Origin: RHKX01 sp963839535
GTDB taxonomy: Bacteria > Actinomycetota > Thermoleophilia > Solirubrobacterales > 70-9
Length of the DNA: 64,000 nucleotides
Direction: 5' to 3'
NCBI GenBank assembly: GCA_963839535.1
Contig: CAWIVF010000007.1
Location: 1 to 64,000 of the forward strand
Part shown: piece by piece, positions 26,207 through 35,201 of the stretch
How positions within the stretch are numbered: the first letter of the stretch is position 1
How the letters are laid out: each line of letters opens with the position of its first letter
Notes under the pieces: generated by a model
The model's database searches: none
What the model was told of the DNA's origin: nothing
What the model saw: the letters and a program-made list of their open reading frames with translations, nothing else
Made by a program: the position numbers and the translations under genes

Positions 26207-26962
26207 ATGACGCCAACTGAGGCCAAGCCCTCGCGCGACTCGGAGCAGTTCGCCTCCGAGGTCCGCGGCATGTTCGACCGGATCGCCGGCGTCTACGACC
26301 CGCTCAACTCGGCGATGACCGCCGGCCTGCACCACCGCTGGCGCGCCCGCGCTGTCGACGCCGCCGCGGTCGGCCCCGGCGACTCCGCGCTCGACGTCTG
26401 CTGCGGCACGGGCGACCTGACGCTCGAGCTCGCTCGCCGGATCGGCTCCTCCGGCCGCGTGGTCGGCTCCGACTTCTCCGAGCGGATGCTCGACCTGGCC
26501 CGCAAGAAGGAGCCGGGGCCCGGGGCCGCCTCGACCAGGTTCGAGTGGGCCGACGCGCTCGAGCTCGCCTACGACGACGACACCTTCGACGCGGTCACCG
26601 TCGGCTTCGGCGTCCGCAACCTCGCCGACCTGCCGCGGGGCATCCGCGAGATGACCCGCGTGCTCAAGCCCGGCGGCCGCCTGGTCATCCTCGAGATCAC
26701 CCAGCCGACCCGGCCGCCGCTCTCGACGTTCTTCTCGATCTGGTTCGACCGGATCGTGCCGGTGCTCGGCACCCTCGCCGGCGACAGCGCCGCCTACAAC
26801 TACCTGCCCGAGTCGGTCAAGCGCTTCCCGCCGCCGGAGGGGCTGGCGGAGATCATGGACGGCGCCGGCCTCGAGGAGATCCGCTGGACGATCCTGGCCG
26901 GCGGGATCATCGCGATCCACTCCGGCCGCCGGCCCGACCCCGCTCGATCATCGGGGCCGTGA
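26207..26962 (+). CDS. menG: Demethylmenaquinone methyltransferase
   Basis: Intact, 251 residues. SAM-binding motif 'ALDVCCGTGDLTLEL' (about residues 62-76) and UbiE/MenG family signatures 'FDRIAGVYDPLNS', 'VTVGFGVRNL' and 'EITQPTRPPL', with 'YNYLPESVKRFP' near the end. It transfers a methyl group from SAM to demethylmenaquinone, the last step of menaquinone synthesis. It lies directly after the quinol oxidoreductase that uses the product and overlaps the polyprenyl synthase gene by one base. Confidence 0.93.
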   Translation: MTPTEAKPSRDSEQFASEVRGMFDRIAGVYDPLNSAMTAGLHHRWRARAVDAAAVGPGDSALDVCCGTGDLTLELARRIGSSGRVVGSDFSERMLDLARKKEPGPGAASTRFEWADALELAYDDDTFDAVTVGFGVRNLADLPRGIREMTRVLKPGGRLVILEITQPTRPPLSTFFSIWFDRIVPVLGTLAGDSAAYNYLPESVKRFPPPEGLAEIMDGAGLEEIRWTILAGGIIAIHSGRRPDPARSSGP

Positions 26963-27972
26963 TGCGGCGCTCGGCACCCGAGCCCGTCACCGAGGTGATC
27001 GACCTGGCCTCCGCCTGGCTGCCGGGACGGATGGCCGAGGTCGAGCGGCGCCTCGGTGAGCTCGTCCAGGGATGGGGACCCGAGCTCGGCTCCGACGCCA
27101 GCGAGACCCTCGCCGCGGGCGGCAAGCGGATGCGGCCGCTGCTCGTCCTGCTCTGCGCCGGTCCCGGCGCCGAGCTTCCGGCGATCCGCGCCGCGACGGC
27201 GATCGAGCTCGTCCACATGGCGACCCTCGTCCATGACGACGTGCTCGACTCGGCGCCCCTGCGTCGCGGCCTGCCGACGGTGGTGGCGAGCTCCGGCCGC
27301 GACCGTGCGGTGGCCACCGGCGACCTGCTGTTCTCGCGCGCCTTCGCCGTCCTCTGCGGCGAGTCCGAGGACGGCGAGCCGACGGGCGAGGACGCCGCTC
27401 ACGCCGGTCGCCAGATCGAGCTGCTGGCCGGCGCCTCGGTCGCCCTGGCCCGCGGCGAGCTCGCCCAGCGCCGCGACGCCTTCGACACCTCCGTGACGCC
27501 CGACCGCTACATGGACCGCTGCCGGCTGAAGACGGCGGCGCTGTTCGAGTGCGCCTGCGTGATCGGCGCCGAGCGCCCGCCCGCCGAGCACGCCGCGCTG
27601 ACCCGCTTCGGCTGCGAGATCGGCCTCGCCTTCCAGCTCCTGGATGATGTTCTCGATGTCCTTGGGCCGGCTGAGCGCACCGGCAAGGCGCGCGGCACCG
27701 ACCTGCTCGACGGCACCGTGACGCTGCCGTTCATCCTCGCCCGCGATCGCGATCCCAGCCTGGCCGAGGTCGACCTGCGCTCGCTGGACCCGGCGAGCGC
27801 CGAGTCGGTCTGCGACCGGATCGCCGCGACCGGCGCCCCGGCCGAGGTCCGCGCCGACGCCCGCGACCGCGTGGCGGCGGCGAAGGCCGAGCTCCGCGAG
27901 TCCGGGGTCAAGGGCTCGGAGCTGGAGCTCCTGGAGCTGGTGGCCGACGGAGTGGTCGACCGCTACTCGTAG
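26962..27972 (+). CDS. Polyprenyl diphosphate synthase
   Basis: Intact, 336 residues. The first Asp-rich motif is 'LVHDDVLDSAPLRRG' (DDxxD type), the second is 'FQLLDDVLDVLG', and 'GGKRMRPLLVLL' is the diphosphate-binding N-terminal motif. The enzyme makes the all-trans isoprenoid side chain, probably that of menaquinone given the overlapping menG and the preceding qcr genes (heptaprenyl/octaprenyl class by length). The chain length cannot be read from sequence alone. Start ATG 26962 overlaps the menG stop. Confidence 0.92.
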   Translation: MRRSAPEPVTEVIDLASAWLPGRMAEVERRLGELVQGWGPELGSDASETLAAGGKRMRPLLVLLCAGPGAELPAIRAATAIELVHMATLVHDDVLDSAPLRRGLPTVVASSGRDRAVATGDLLFSRAFAVLCGESEDGEPTGEDAAHAGRQIELLAGASVALARGELAQRRDAFDTSVTPDRYMDRCRLKTAALFECACVIGAERPPAEHAALTRFGCEIGLAFQLLDDVLDVLGPAERTGKARGTDLLDGTVTLPFILARDRDPSLAEVDLRSLDPASAESVCDRIAATGAPAEVRADARDRVAAAKAELRESGVKGSELELLELVADGVVDRYS

Positions 27973-27974
27973 GC

Positions 27975-28027
27975 GTTGCCCCAGGCTGCGCTCACTGGCA
28001 GATAACTGCGCTGGGGCGACAGTTATC
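27975..28027. repeat. Two interlocking inverted repeats after the polyprenyl synthase gene
   Basis: Pair 1: GTTGCCCCAG (27975-27984) with CTGGGGCGAC (28011-28020), nine of ten bases pair plainly and one as G-T. Pair 2: GATAACTG (28001-28008) with CAGTTATC (28020-28027), exact. The left arm of pair 2 lies in the loop of pair 1, so the two could form a pseudoknot or alternative folds. It probably acts as a terminator. From 28028 to 28136 nothing else is seen. Confidence 0.5.
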
Positions 28028-28136
28028 GACCATCGAGCTCCTCGCGAGGCCCGCCTCCTCCCTCATCAGCCCTAACCGGGCCTCGAACTTGGGCGAGCAG
28101 CCGGGCGCGAACGCGCCCAATCCCCCCGGCTAGCGC

Positions 28137-28511
28137 CTAGAAGTCTTCGGGCGTGATCAGGTCGCGCTCGAGCGCGTTCGTGAACGTCGCCAGCTCGTCC
28201 TCCATGTTGGAGCGCTGGAGGAGGCGAAGATCGTCGAGGAGGCATTCGGTGCCGGCGTCGAGGATCGCGTCGAAGCGGTCGAGGACGTCCTGCTCGTAGA
28301 GGCCGGCCCGCTCCCAGTTGCACTCGGGGCAGCGCAGCTCGACGCGCCAATGCCGCATGTCCACCGGCGCCCAGTCGAGCGGGTAGACGAGGCCGGAGGC
28401 GCAATCGGGGCAGATGTGCAGGTCGTCGGGGGACCGAAGATCCGGCACGGCCTCGAAGGCCTGGCGCAGCCCGGGGGAGGGCTGATCGATGGGGTGGTCG
28501 CTCTGGGACAT
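28137..28511 (-). CDS. Zinc-ribbon-containing hypothetical protein
   Basis: From ATG 28511, about 124 residues. Two Cys pairs, 'HICPDCASG' and 'LRCPECNWE', about 30 residues apart, make a zinc ribbon. The rest is acidic and helical ('EQDVLDRFDAILDAGTECLLDDLRLLQRSNMEDEL'-like region). Function not recognised; a small nucleic-acid- or protein-binding adaptor is possible. The open frame continues upstream to 28619 but overlaps the divergent promoter region of dcd, and ATG 28511 gives the best-behaved protein. Confidence 0.7.
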   Translation of the reverse strand: MSQSDHPIDQPSPGLRQAFEAVPDLRSPDDLHICPDCASGLVYPLDWAPVDMRHWRVELRCPECNWERAGLYEQDVLDRFDAILDAGTECLLDDLRLLQRSNMEDELATFTNALERDLITPEDF

Positions 28512-28648
28512 ATTCGGTCTGGTTGCCGTATCGGGCGTGGGGACGGGCGCGTGAGGCCAGCCGCACGGCCGTGGACGCTTGTCCACGACGCCTGAGGTGC
28601 CCGACCCGGGCCCATCCACGCACGACGGCCGACTAGACTGCCGCCGCG

Positions 28649-29215
28649 ATGGTGCTCAGCGACCGCACGATCCGGGCCGAGATCGACGCCGGCAGGATCG
28701 CCTTCGACCCCTTCGATCCGGCCTTGATCCAGCCGTCGAGCGTCGACGTCCGGGTCGACCGCCAGTTCCGCGTCTTCCACAACGGCCGCCACCCCTATAT
28801 AGACGTGAAGCGCGAGATGGAGGACCTGACCGAGCTGGTCGAGGTCCCCGGCGACGAGCCGTTCATCCTCCACCCGGGCGAGTTCGTGCTCGGCCAGACG
28901 CTCGAGCGCGTCAAGCTCCCCAACGACATGGTCGCCCGCCTGGAGGGCAAGAGCAGCCTCGGCCGCCTCGGCCTGCTGATCCACTCCACCGCCGGGTTCG
29001 TCGACGCCGGCTTCGAGGGCAACCTGACCCTCGAGCTCTCGAACGTCGCCAACCTCCCGATCACGATCTACCACGGGATGCCGATCGGCCAGATCTCCTT
29101 CATGCGGATGGACGGCCCGGTCGAGCACGCCTACGGGTCGCGCGAGACCGGCAGCAAGTACCAGGGCCAGGGCGAGCCCACCGCCAGCCGCTACTACCTC
29201 AACTTCGAGAAGTAA
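28649..29215 (+). CDS. dcd: dCTP deaminase
   Basis: Intact, 188 residues. Family motifs: 'SDRTIRAEIDAGRI', 'QPSSVDVRV', 'RLEGKSSLGRLGLLIHSTAGFVDAGFEG' (positions about 103-130, containing the catalytic Glu and phosphate-binding Ser/Arg), 'YHGMPIGQISF' and a C-terminal 'KYQGQGEPTASRY'. It deaminates dCTP to dUTP; the 'HSTAGFVDAGF' loop resembles the mycobacterial bifunctional enzyme that also hydrolyses dUTP to dUMP, so a bifunctional activity is possible. Single gene with its own promoter region. Confidence 0.94.
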   Translation: MVLSDRTIRAEIDAGRIAFDPFDPALIQPSSVDVRVDRQFRVFHNGRHPYIDVKREMEDLTELVEVPGDEPFILHPGEFVLGQTLERVKLPNDMVARLEGKSSLGRLGLLIHSTAGFVDAGFEGNLTLELSNVANLPITIYHGMPIGQISFMRMDGPVEHAYGSRETGSKYQGQGEPTASRYYLNFEK

Positions 29216-29340
29216 GAAACCCGCGAGTATGGGTCGGGTAACCGATCCGATCGGCTACAGTCGGTGTTCGGCGAAGTGGGGACCTCGCCGTTCCATGCAT
29301 CACGCGGCTCTCGCAAGCCGCAACCGACTTAGGAGAGTTG

Positions 29341-30769
29341 ATGAACCTTCGCCTCGCCGTCCGCCTCGCAGCCGCCATGCTCGTGGCCGCGCTGTTCGTC
29401 GTTCCCGCCCAGGCCTCCGCGGCCAAGGGCAAGGACAAGCCGCTGATCGTGTGTAAGCACGGCTGCAAGTACAAGACGATCCAGAAGGCGGTCGACAAGG
29501 CGGAGAAGGGCGACAAGATCGCCGTCCTCGAGGGCAAGTACGTCGAGGGCGTCATCGTCGAGGGTCACAAGAAGGACAACCTGACGATCCAGGGGATGAA
29601 GCAGAAGAAGAACGGCAAGCTCAAGAAGGCGAAGCCGAAGAAGGTCATCCTCGAGGGCAAGAACGCCAAGACCCCGGACGGCAGCACCGCCAACAACGGC
29701 ATCGAGGGCATCGGCGTCAGGGGCCTCGCGGTCAAGAACATGTGGGTCCGCAACTTCAACGCCAACGGCGTCTTCGTCCATGACGGGGACATCGAGACCC
29801 CGAGCAGGACAACGGCAAGCTTCGACTGCAAGGACTACCTCTTCAAGAACACGATCACCTCGTTCAACAAGCGCCTACGGGCTCTTCGCGTTCGGCTGCG
29901 TCGGCGGGCGGATGACGAAGTCGGAGGGCTACGGCCACGGCGACTCGGCGTTCTACGTCGGCGCCAGCCCGCCCCAGAACAACCCGAAGACGACCCGCCT
30001 CGACCACCTCGAGAGCTACGAGAACGTGCTCGGCTTCTCCGGGACGAACGCTCGCTACCTCGTGATCGAGAAGTCGAACTTCTACAACAACGGCGTCGGC
30101 GTGGTTCCGAACACGCTCGACTCCGAGCCGTTCGAGCCGGCCGCCGACTCGGTGATCCGGAACAACAACATCTTCTGGAACAACTTCAACTACTTCCTGC
30201 CGAACTCGCGGGTCAAGACCGTCTCCGAACGGCCTCGGCGAGCTCGGCGGGGCAGACGATCCAGTACCCGACCGGGGTGGGCATCGTCCTGCTCGGCACC
30301 GACAGCTGGGTGATCGAGGACAACAACATCTTCGGCAACTTCATGTGGGGCTCGGCGGTCGTCGCGGACCCGCAGAACGAGGGGGACGATGCGATCCCGT
30401 TCGACAACCAGTTCCTCAACAACCAGGAACGGGAGGAGCGGCACGGACACGAACGCCGTCGACTTCTTCAACGTGGGCGCCGGCACGGGCAACTGCTTCG
30501 AGGGCAACGTGAGCAGCACGTTCGACCCGAGCCCGATCCGCCACCACCGCGCTGCTCTACCCGCCGTGCCCGGCGACGAACGAGCCGAACCCGAACGGGC
30601 AGACCGGCGACAGCATCGGGAACGATCGAGCAGTTCGTCGAGCTGTTCGACTACGTCGACGACGGACCCGCCCGAGAATCAGGAGTGCTCGTGGACGAAG
30701 CACCCGCATCCTGACTTCAAGGACTACGAGCCGCTGGTCGTCACCCCCGGTCCGGACTGCGGCGCGTGA
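29341..30769 (+). CDS. Secreted right-handed beta-helix protein, frameshifted
   Basis: About 475 residues. ATG 29341, preceded by AGGAGA, starts a signal peptide ('RLAVRLAAAMLVAALFVVPAQASA'). The mature protein begins 'KPLIVCKHGCKYKTIQKAVDKAEKGDKIAVLEGKY'-like, the usual start of parallel beta-helix (PbH1/NosD-like) proteins, and continues with repeated N-x-I/V turns: 'NLTIQG', 'NMWVRNFNANGV', 'YLVIEKSNFYNNGVGV', 'SVIRNNNIFWNN', 'WVIEDNNIFGNF'. At least three one-base shifts (near 29872, 30228 and 30430, with one more before the end) break the frame. The C-terminus has paired Cys ('NCFEGN', 'NQECSWTKHP', 'DCGA'). The role is unknown; such helices bind or cleave polysaccharides or act as scaffolds. 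The stop overlaps the start of a cupredoxin gene. Confidence 0.78.
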
Positions 30770-31189
30770 AGCGCGCAGCAGCACATCGCCGCGGTCCTGA
30801 TTGCCGGGGCCGCGGTTCCGGCAGCGAGCGCAGGGACGGATTCGGTCGACCGCGCCGCGACGACCGAGCGGGTCAAGGTCGTCGACGACTACTTCACGCC
30901 GATCAACCTGAAGATCAGGAAGAACGACCGGGTCAAGTACGTCTGGTCCGACGACAACATCGAACATCCACAACGTGACGATGGCCGAAGGGCCCGAAGG
31001 GCGTCAAGCGCGGTTGCCCGAAGAAGGGCCCGGATGCCTACTCGCCCCTGATCAGCATCTGCAACAAGTCGGCATCGGGCCGGTCGGAGATCAAGTTCAA
31101 GAAGAAGTTCGACGTCAAGGGCACCTACGACTTCGTCTGCACGATCCACCCGGACGTCATGGTCGATGACCGTCCGGGTCGGCAGATAG
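30766..31189 (+). CDS. Secreted cupredoxin (plastocyanin/azurin family), frameshifted
   Basis: A small blue-copper protein of about 140 residues once three indels (near 30785, 30960 and 31165) are repaired. GTG 30766 overlaps the preceding stop. A signal peptide 'IAAVLIAGAAVPAASA' is followed by 'VKVVDDYFTPINLKIRKNDRVKYVW', the first copper His in 'NIHNVTMAEGP' and the Cys-His-Met set in 'DFVCTIHPDVM'. All four type-1 copper ligands are therefore present. It lies between a beta-helix protein and a multicopper oxidase gene and could carry electrons to or from the oxidase. Confidence 0.78.
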
Positions 31190-31199
31190 CCGGAGGGCG

Positions 31200-32265
31200 G
31201 TGAGGGCCCTGGACCTGGGCTCCGCAGACCGGCGTGCAGTTCCTCTCGGCGACGGGTGGGCTCTTCCTCTGCACGCTCGCGGGCAAGGAGGTCTTCCTCG
31301 ATCGCGGCGAGGCCGACGTCGAGGGCCTCGCCTCCGGGCTGGAGGTCCCGCCGAAGGTTGCGGCCGCGCAGCAGGAGGCGGCGCTCGGATCGGCGCCCGC
31401 GCAGACGGTGCTCGCTCAGGCGAGCTCCGGCCGCCGTGAGTACTGGATCAGGGCGGAGGCCGTGAAGTGGAACATCGTCCCCCGCGGGCGCGACGAGATG
31501 ATGGGCAAGAAGGTCCGGGGGAAGACCAAGTTCACCGCCTACGCCTACCGCGCCTACACGCCCGGCTTCGGCGAGCCGCTGGGCCCGGCGACGATCCCCG
31601 GGCCGCTGATCGAGGCCAACGTCGGCGACACGATCACCGTCCACTTCCAGAACATGCTGAAGACCCCGGTGACGATCCACCCGCACGGGGTCCAGTACTC
31701 GAACGACATGGACGGCTCCTACAAGGGCAAGTACACCGACCCCGGGGGCTTCGTCCAGAAGAAGGCGACCGTGGACTACGTCTGGGAGGCGATTCCCGAG
31801 AGCAAGGGCGCCTGGATGTACCACGACCACGGGCCGATGGACCCGCTGCCGCTCTTCAAGGGCCTGTTCGGCTCGATCATCATCCGCGACCCCTCCGAGC
31901 CGCAGCCGGACCGCGATCACTTCGTCGCCTTCCACTCGTTCCAGCCGGTGGCGACGGGCCTCGATCGCCCCTTCTACTGCATCAACGGGCGCGCCTACGC
32001 GGGCAACACGCCGACCCTGCGGGCGAAGGTCGGCGAGGACGTCGCCTTCCACGTCTACTCGCTCGACGACGCCTTCCACACGTTCCACATCCACGGCCAC
32101 CGCTGGAAGGACCCCGCCGGCAGGGTGATCGACAACTTCACGACGGGCCCCGGCGACCTCATCACCGCGCGCTTCATCGAGGACAACCCCGGACGCTGGT
32201 TCTACCACTGCCACGTCTTCTCCCACCTGCACGAAGGGATGAACGGGTGGTACCTCGTCGAGTAG
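31200..32265 (+). CDS. Tat-exported two-domain multicopper oxidase, one frameshift in the signal peptide
   Basis: About 355 residues. From GTG 31200, after removal of one extra G near 31234, the signal reads 'ADRRQFLSATGGLFLCTLAG', a clear twin-arginine signal; the GTG at 31234 would lose the Arg pair. Copper motifs are complete: 'VTIHPHGVQY', 'AWMYHDHGPMD', 'HTFHIHGHRW' and 'WFYHCHVFSHLHEGM', giving type 1, 2 and 3 sites with a Met axial ligand. Only two cupredoxin domains fit in this length, so it is of the small-laccase (two-domain) class. It would oxidise phenols, metals or a cupredoxin outside the membrane using O2. Neighbouring cupredoxins and a downstream tatA-tatC fit folded-copper-protein export. 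Confidence 0.88.
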
Positions 32266-32987
32266 CCCGGCGGGCCTCGGTCGCGGCCCTGGCGGCGCTC
32301 CTGCTGCTCGCCCTCCTGCCCGCGCTCGGCAGCGCCGCGAACCGGCGGGTGGCGATCAGCGACTACAGCTGGTCCGACGATGCGATCCAGCTCGATCTCG
32401 GCGAGCACGTCACCTGGTACTGGACCGGTCCCGACACCCTGCACTCGGTCACCGGCGACTCACCCAACGCCGTCGGCCTCGACTCCGATCCCGGCAGCAG
32501 CAACCCCAACCACAAGATCGGGGACAGCTTCGCGCTCGAGTTCGACCAGCCCGGCACCTACGCCTTCCGCTGCAAGCTGCACTCCCTCGTCAGGGGCACG
32601 GTCACGGTCTCGTCGAATCCGGGCGATCCCGTCAGCGAGCCGGATCCCATCCCCAAGAGCACCGTCGATCTGCGGGCACCGCGGATCACCGACGTGAGCC
32701 TGGCGGCACGCCGCTTCGGGCGCCGCGGCACGAACCTCCGCTTCGGGGTCGGCGAGACCGCGCGGCTGTCGGCCGACTACTACCGCTACGACGCCTCGGA
32801 CCGCAGGCACTTCGCCGGCTACTCCGATTGGCCGGCCCACACCGGCATGAACGGGGTCCGGCTCGCCGAGAAGCGCAAGCACTTCAACCCGCGGCCGGGG
32901 AGCTACCTGGCCGTGCTGACGGCCACCGACGAGGCGAAGAACGTCTCCGAGCCGCGGCGCGTCACCTTCCACATCCGCCGCCGCTGA
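32247..32987 (+). CDS. Secreted plastocyanin-like protein with C-terminal beta domain
   Basis: Intact, 246 residues. GTG 32247 lies inside the multicopper oxidase gene (19-base overlap). An Arg-rich start and hydrophobic stretch ('ASVAALAALLLLALLPALGSA') form the signal peptide. Residues about 30-120 are a cupredoxin domain: 'GEHVTWYWTGPDTLHSVTGD', 'LEFDQPGTYAFRCKLHSLVRGTVTV'. His, Cys and His ligands are present but the usual Met after the Cys-x-x-His is replaced by Val. Residues about 145-245 form a second, probably immunoglobulin-like, beta domain ('YRYDASDRRHFAGYSDW', 'YLAVLTATDEAKNVSEPRRVTF'). Partner of the adjacent oxidase by context. Confidence 0.82.
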   Translation: MVPRRVARRASVAALAALLLLALLPALGSAANRRVAISDYSWSDDAIQLDLGEHVTWYWTGPDTLHSVTGDSPNAVGLDSDPGSSNPNHKIGDSFALEFDQPGTYAFRCKLHSLVRGTVTVSSNPGDPVSEPDPIPKSTVDLRAPRITDVSLAARRFGRRGTNLRFGVGETARLSADYYRYDASDRRHFAGYSDWPAHTGMNGVRLAEKRKHFNPRPGSYLAVLTATDEAKNVSEPRRVTFHIRRR

Positions 32988-33035
32988 CCGCCGGCACCGG
33001 CGGGCCCGGCACGAGCCCGCCGCTACCATTGCCCC

Positions 33036-33326
33036 ATGCCAAACATCGGCCCACTCGAGCTGGCGATCGTCGTGATCATCGCCCTCGTGATCTTCGGTCC
33101 CAAGCGGCTGCCCGAGCTCGGGAAGTCGCTCGGGGACGGGATGCGCGAGTTCAAGGCGTCGATCAGCGGCGACAACAAGGACGACGATCCGCCCGAGATC
33201 GAGAACGGTGTCGAGGAGGACGACGCGCTGGTCGAGGAGGACGAGCCGACCCCGGCCTCCGTCGCCCGGGCCGACACCGAGGCGCAGACGCAGACCGGCG
33301 GCGCCGCCGAGCGCCAGACCTCCTGA
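33036..33326 (+). CDS. tatA: Twin-arginine translocase subunit TatA
   Basis: Intact, 96 residues: 'PNIGPLELAIVVIIALVIFGPKRLPELGKSLGDGMREFKASIS' region with a short helix, FGPKRLPELG hinge and amphipathic helix, then an acidic tail. TatA oligomers form the protein-conducting part of the Tat translocase. The first 45 residues are nearly the same as in the TatA encoded at 20996. It is followed 43 bases later by tatC, so this is the main tat operon. Confidence 0.93.
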   Translation: MPNIGPLELAIVVIIALVIFGPKRLPELGKSLGDGMREFKASISGDNKDDDPPEIENGVEEDDALVEEDEPTPASVARADTEAQTQTGGAAERQTS

Positions 33327-33369
33327 GCGCGTCCTCGCGCACGCGTAGGACCTCGGGAGAAGACGGACA

Positions 33370-34204
33370 GTGGCGCGCGTTAAGCCGGCGAGCTTCGACG
33401 ATCGGCTGACGCTGGTCGAGCATCTCGACGAGCTGCGCAGCCGGATCATCTTCTGCGCGATCTCGCTCGTCATCGTGATGGTCCTCTGCTTCTGGCAGAA
33501 CCACGCGCTGCTCGACATCGCCGGCAACCCGCTGCCGAACGACCAGCAGCTGCTCACGCTCTCGCCGTCGGAGCCGTTCTTCACGACGCTGACCCTCGTC
33601 CTCTACAGCGCCGTCCTGCTGACGCTGCCGATCCTGCTCTACCACGCCTACGCGTTCATCCTGCCGGCGCTGTCGCCGGCCGAGAAGAAGACGATCCTGC
33701 CGCTGCTGATGATGGTCCCGGTCCTGTTCATCGGGGGCGTCGTCTTCGCTTACTTCGTCGTCTTCCCCGCCGCCCTCGACTTCCTCCTCAACTTCAACGA
33801 CGACCAGTTCCAGATCGAGCTCAGGGCCCGCGAGTACTACTCGTTCTTCTCGCTCACGCTGATCTCGGTCGGCCTGCTGTTCCAGATCCCGGTCGGCATC
33901 CTCGCCGTCACCAGGCTCGGGATCGTCACCCCGGACCAGCTCGCGCAAGAACCGGCGCTACGCGATCCTCGTGATCGCGGTCCTGGCCATGTTGCTCCCC
34001 GGCACCGACCCGGTGACGATGCTGATCTCGATGCTGCCGCTCGTGGTGCTCTTCGAGCTCAGCCTGCTCCTCGCCCGGGCCCTCGGCAGGCCGGGTTACG
34101 AGCGCAGTCCGGCGACGGTGATCAAGAAGGACGTCGAAGAATCGGCCGACGACGACGATGACGACCAACCTCCGCCGCGACCCCCGCCCGACCCGATTAT
34201 CTAG
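33370..34204 (+). CDS. tatC: Twin-arginine translocase subunit TatC, one frameshift
   Basis: About 278 residues. GTG 33370 starts 'RVKPASFDDRLTLVEHLDELRSRI', with the TatC N-terminal motif, then six membrane helices with 'LSPSEPFFTTLTLVL', 'YAFILPALSPAEKK' and 'FAYFVVFPAALDFLLNF'. Near 33942 the frame shifts and continues 'RRYAILVIAVLAMLLPGTDPVTMLISMLPLVVLFELSLLLARAL', the last two helices. The C-terminal tail is long, acidic and Pro-rich. TatC recognises twin-arginine signals. A housekeeping gene here, so the break is almost certainly a consensus error. Confidence 0.93.
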
Positions 34205-34213
34205 GCTGCTCCG

Positions 34214-35080
34214 ATGCTCTTCGACATTCGCGGCAGGCGCAAGCGCTTCATCCAGGTGATCTACGTGAGCCTCGCCCTCCTCATGGGCGGCGGCCTCATC
34301 TTCTTCGGCATCGGCAGCGGACTCAACGGCGGCGGCCTCTTCGACGCGATCGGCATCGGCGGCAGCGGCAGCACCTCCGACCCGCAGTTCGACAACCAGA
34401 TCGAGCGGGCGCAGGAGACGCTGGAGTCCGATCCCGAGGACGAGAAGGCCCTGCTCTCGCTCGCCGAGGCCCACTTCCTCAGGGCGCAGACCGGGATCGA
34501 GGTCGACGAGCAGGGCCGCCAGACGGTCACCGAGGAGGCGGAGTCCGACTACGCCGCGTCGATCGAGGCGTGGGAGACCTACCTCGACACGAAGCCGAAG
34601 GAGCCGGACGACGCCACCGCCGCGCTGGTCCTGAAGGCCTACGGCTACACGATCAGCCTCGACGACCTGCCGGCCGAGCTCAAGACGGAGGTCCAGGGCG
34701 CGTATGAGACCGCGAACGTCATCGCGGAGGCGCAGCCCAGCTTCGGCACCTACCTGACGCTCACCCAGACCGCCCTGCTCGCCGGCGAGGAGGAGGCCGC
34801 CAAGGAGGCCGAGAAGAAGACGCTGGCCGAGGCGCCCGACGAGGCCTCGAAGACCGCCGCGAAGAGCCAGATCGCCTCGTCCGAGCAGCAGGCCGAGTTC
34901 GTCCAGAAGTACATCGAGGGCAAGGCGCCGGTGGCGGCGGAGGGCCCGAATCCGCTCTCCGGCCTCGGCGGCGGTCTCGCGCCGACCGATCCGGCCGCGG
35001 CGGGCGAAACCGCCCCGGTTCCGGAGCCCAGCGGCGCGGGCGATTCAGGGTCCGGGGACGGCGGCGGAAAGAAGAAGTAG
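34214..35080 (+). CDS. Membrane-anchored TPR-like protein
   Basis: Intact, 288 residues. One N-terminal membrane helix (about residues 15-36, 'VIYVSLALLMGGGLIFFGIG'), a Gly/Ser linker, then TPR-like helical repeats (about 60-225: 'NQIERAQETLESDPEDEKALLSLAEAHFLRAQ', 'YAASIEAWETYLDTKPKEPD', 'AYETANVIAEAQPSFGTYL') and a Pro/Gly-rich C-terminal tail. It may act as a scaffold on the outer face of the membrane. Ten bases after tatC, so probably same transcript. Function unknown. Confidence 0.8.
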   Translation: MLFDIRGRRKRFIQVIYVSLALLMGGGLIFFGIGSGLNGGGLFDAIGIGGSGSTSDPQFDNQIERAQETLESDPEDEKALLSLAEAHFLRAQTGIEVDEQGRQTVTEEAESDYAASIEAWETYLDTKPKEPDDATAALVLKAYGYTISLDDLPAELKTEVQGAYETANVIAEAQPSFGTYLTLTQTALLAGEEEAAKEAEKKTLAEAPDEASKTAAKSQIASSEQQAEFVQKYIEGKAPVAAEGPNPLSGLGGGLAPTDPAAAGETAPVPEPSGAGDSGSGDGGGKKK

Positions 35081-35098
35081 GACGCCCCCGGGGTGGAA

Positions 35099-35171
35099 TG
35101 GGCCATGTTGGGCTCGAACCAACGACCTTGAGATTAAGAGTCTCCTGCTCTACCAACTGAGCTAATGGCCC
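35099..35171 (-). tRNA. tRNA-Lys (anticodon CTT)
   Basis: A cloverleaf of 73 bases on the minus strand: acceptor GGGCCAT with ATGGCCC, D-arm GCTC...GAGC, anticodon loop CTCTTAA with anticodon CTT, and T-arm with GGTTCGAGCC. The discriminator base is A and no CCA is encoded. The outermost anticodon-stem pair is a G-A mismatch, which may be natural or a base error. It decodes AAG, the main Lys codon in GC-rich genomes. Confidence 0.93.
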
Positions 35172-35201
35172 GGGTCGGGCAATTTAGACTACTCCGGCCA
35201 G

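Noticed and set aside
24408..26216. 602-residue minus-strand open frame across the cytochrome b genes
   Set aside because: It is a reverse-frame shadow of strongly coding cytochrome genes; the translation is low-complexity and has no family motif.
31467..32246. Open frame upstream of the second cupredoxin, in the same frame
   Set aside because: It is the +1 shadow of the multicopper oxidase; the real cupredoxin begins at GTG 32247.
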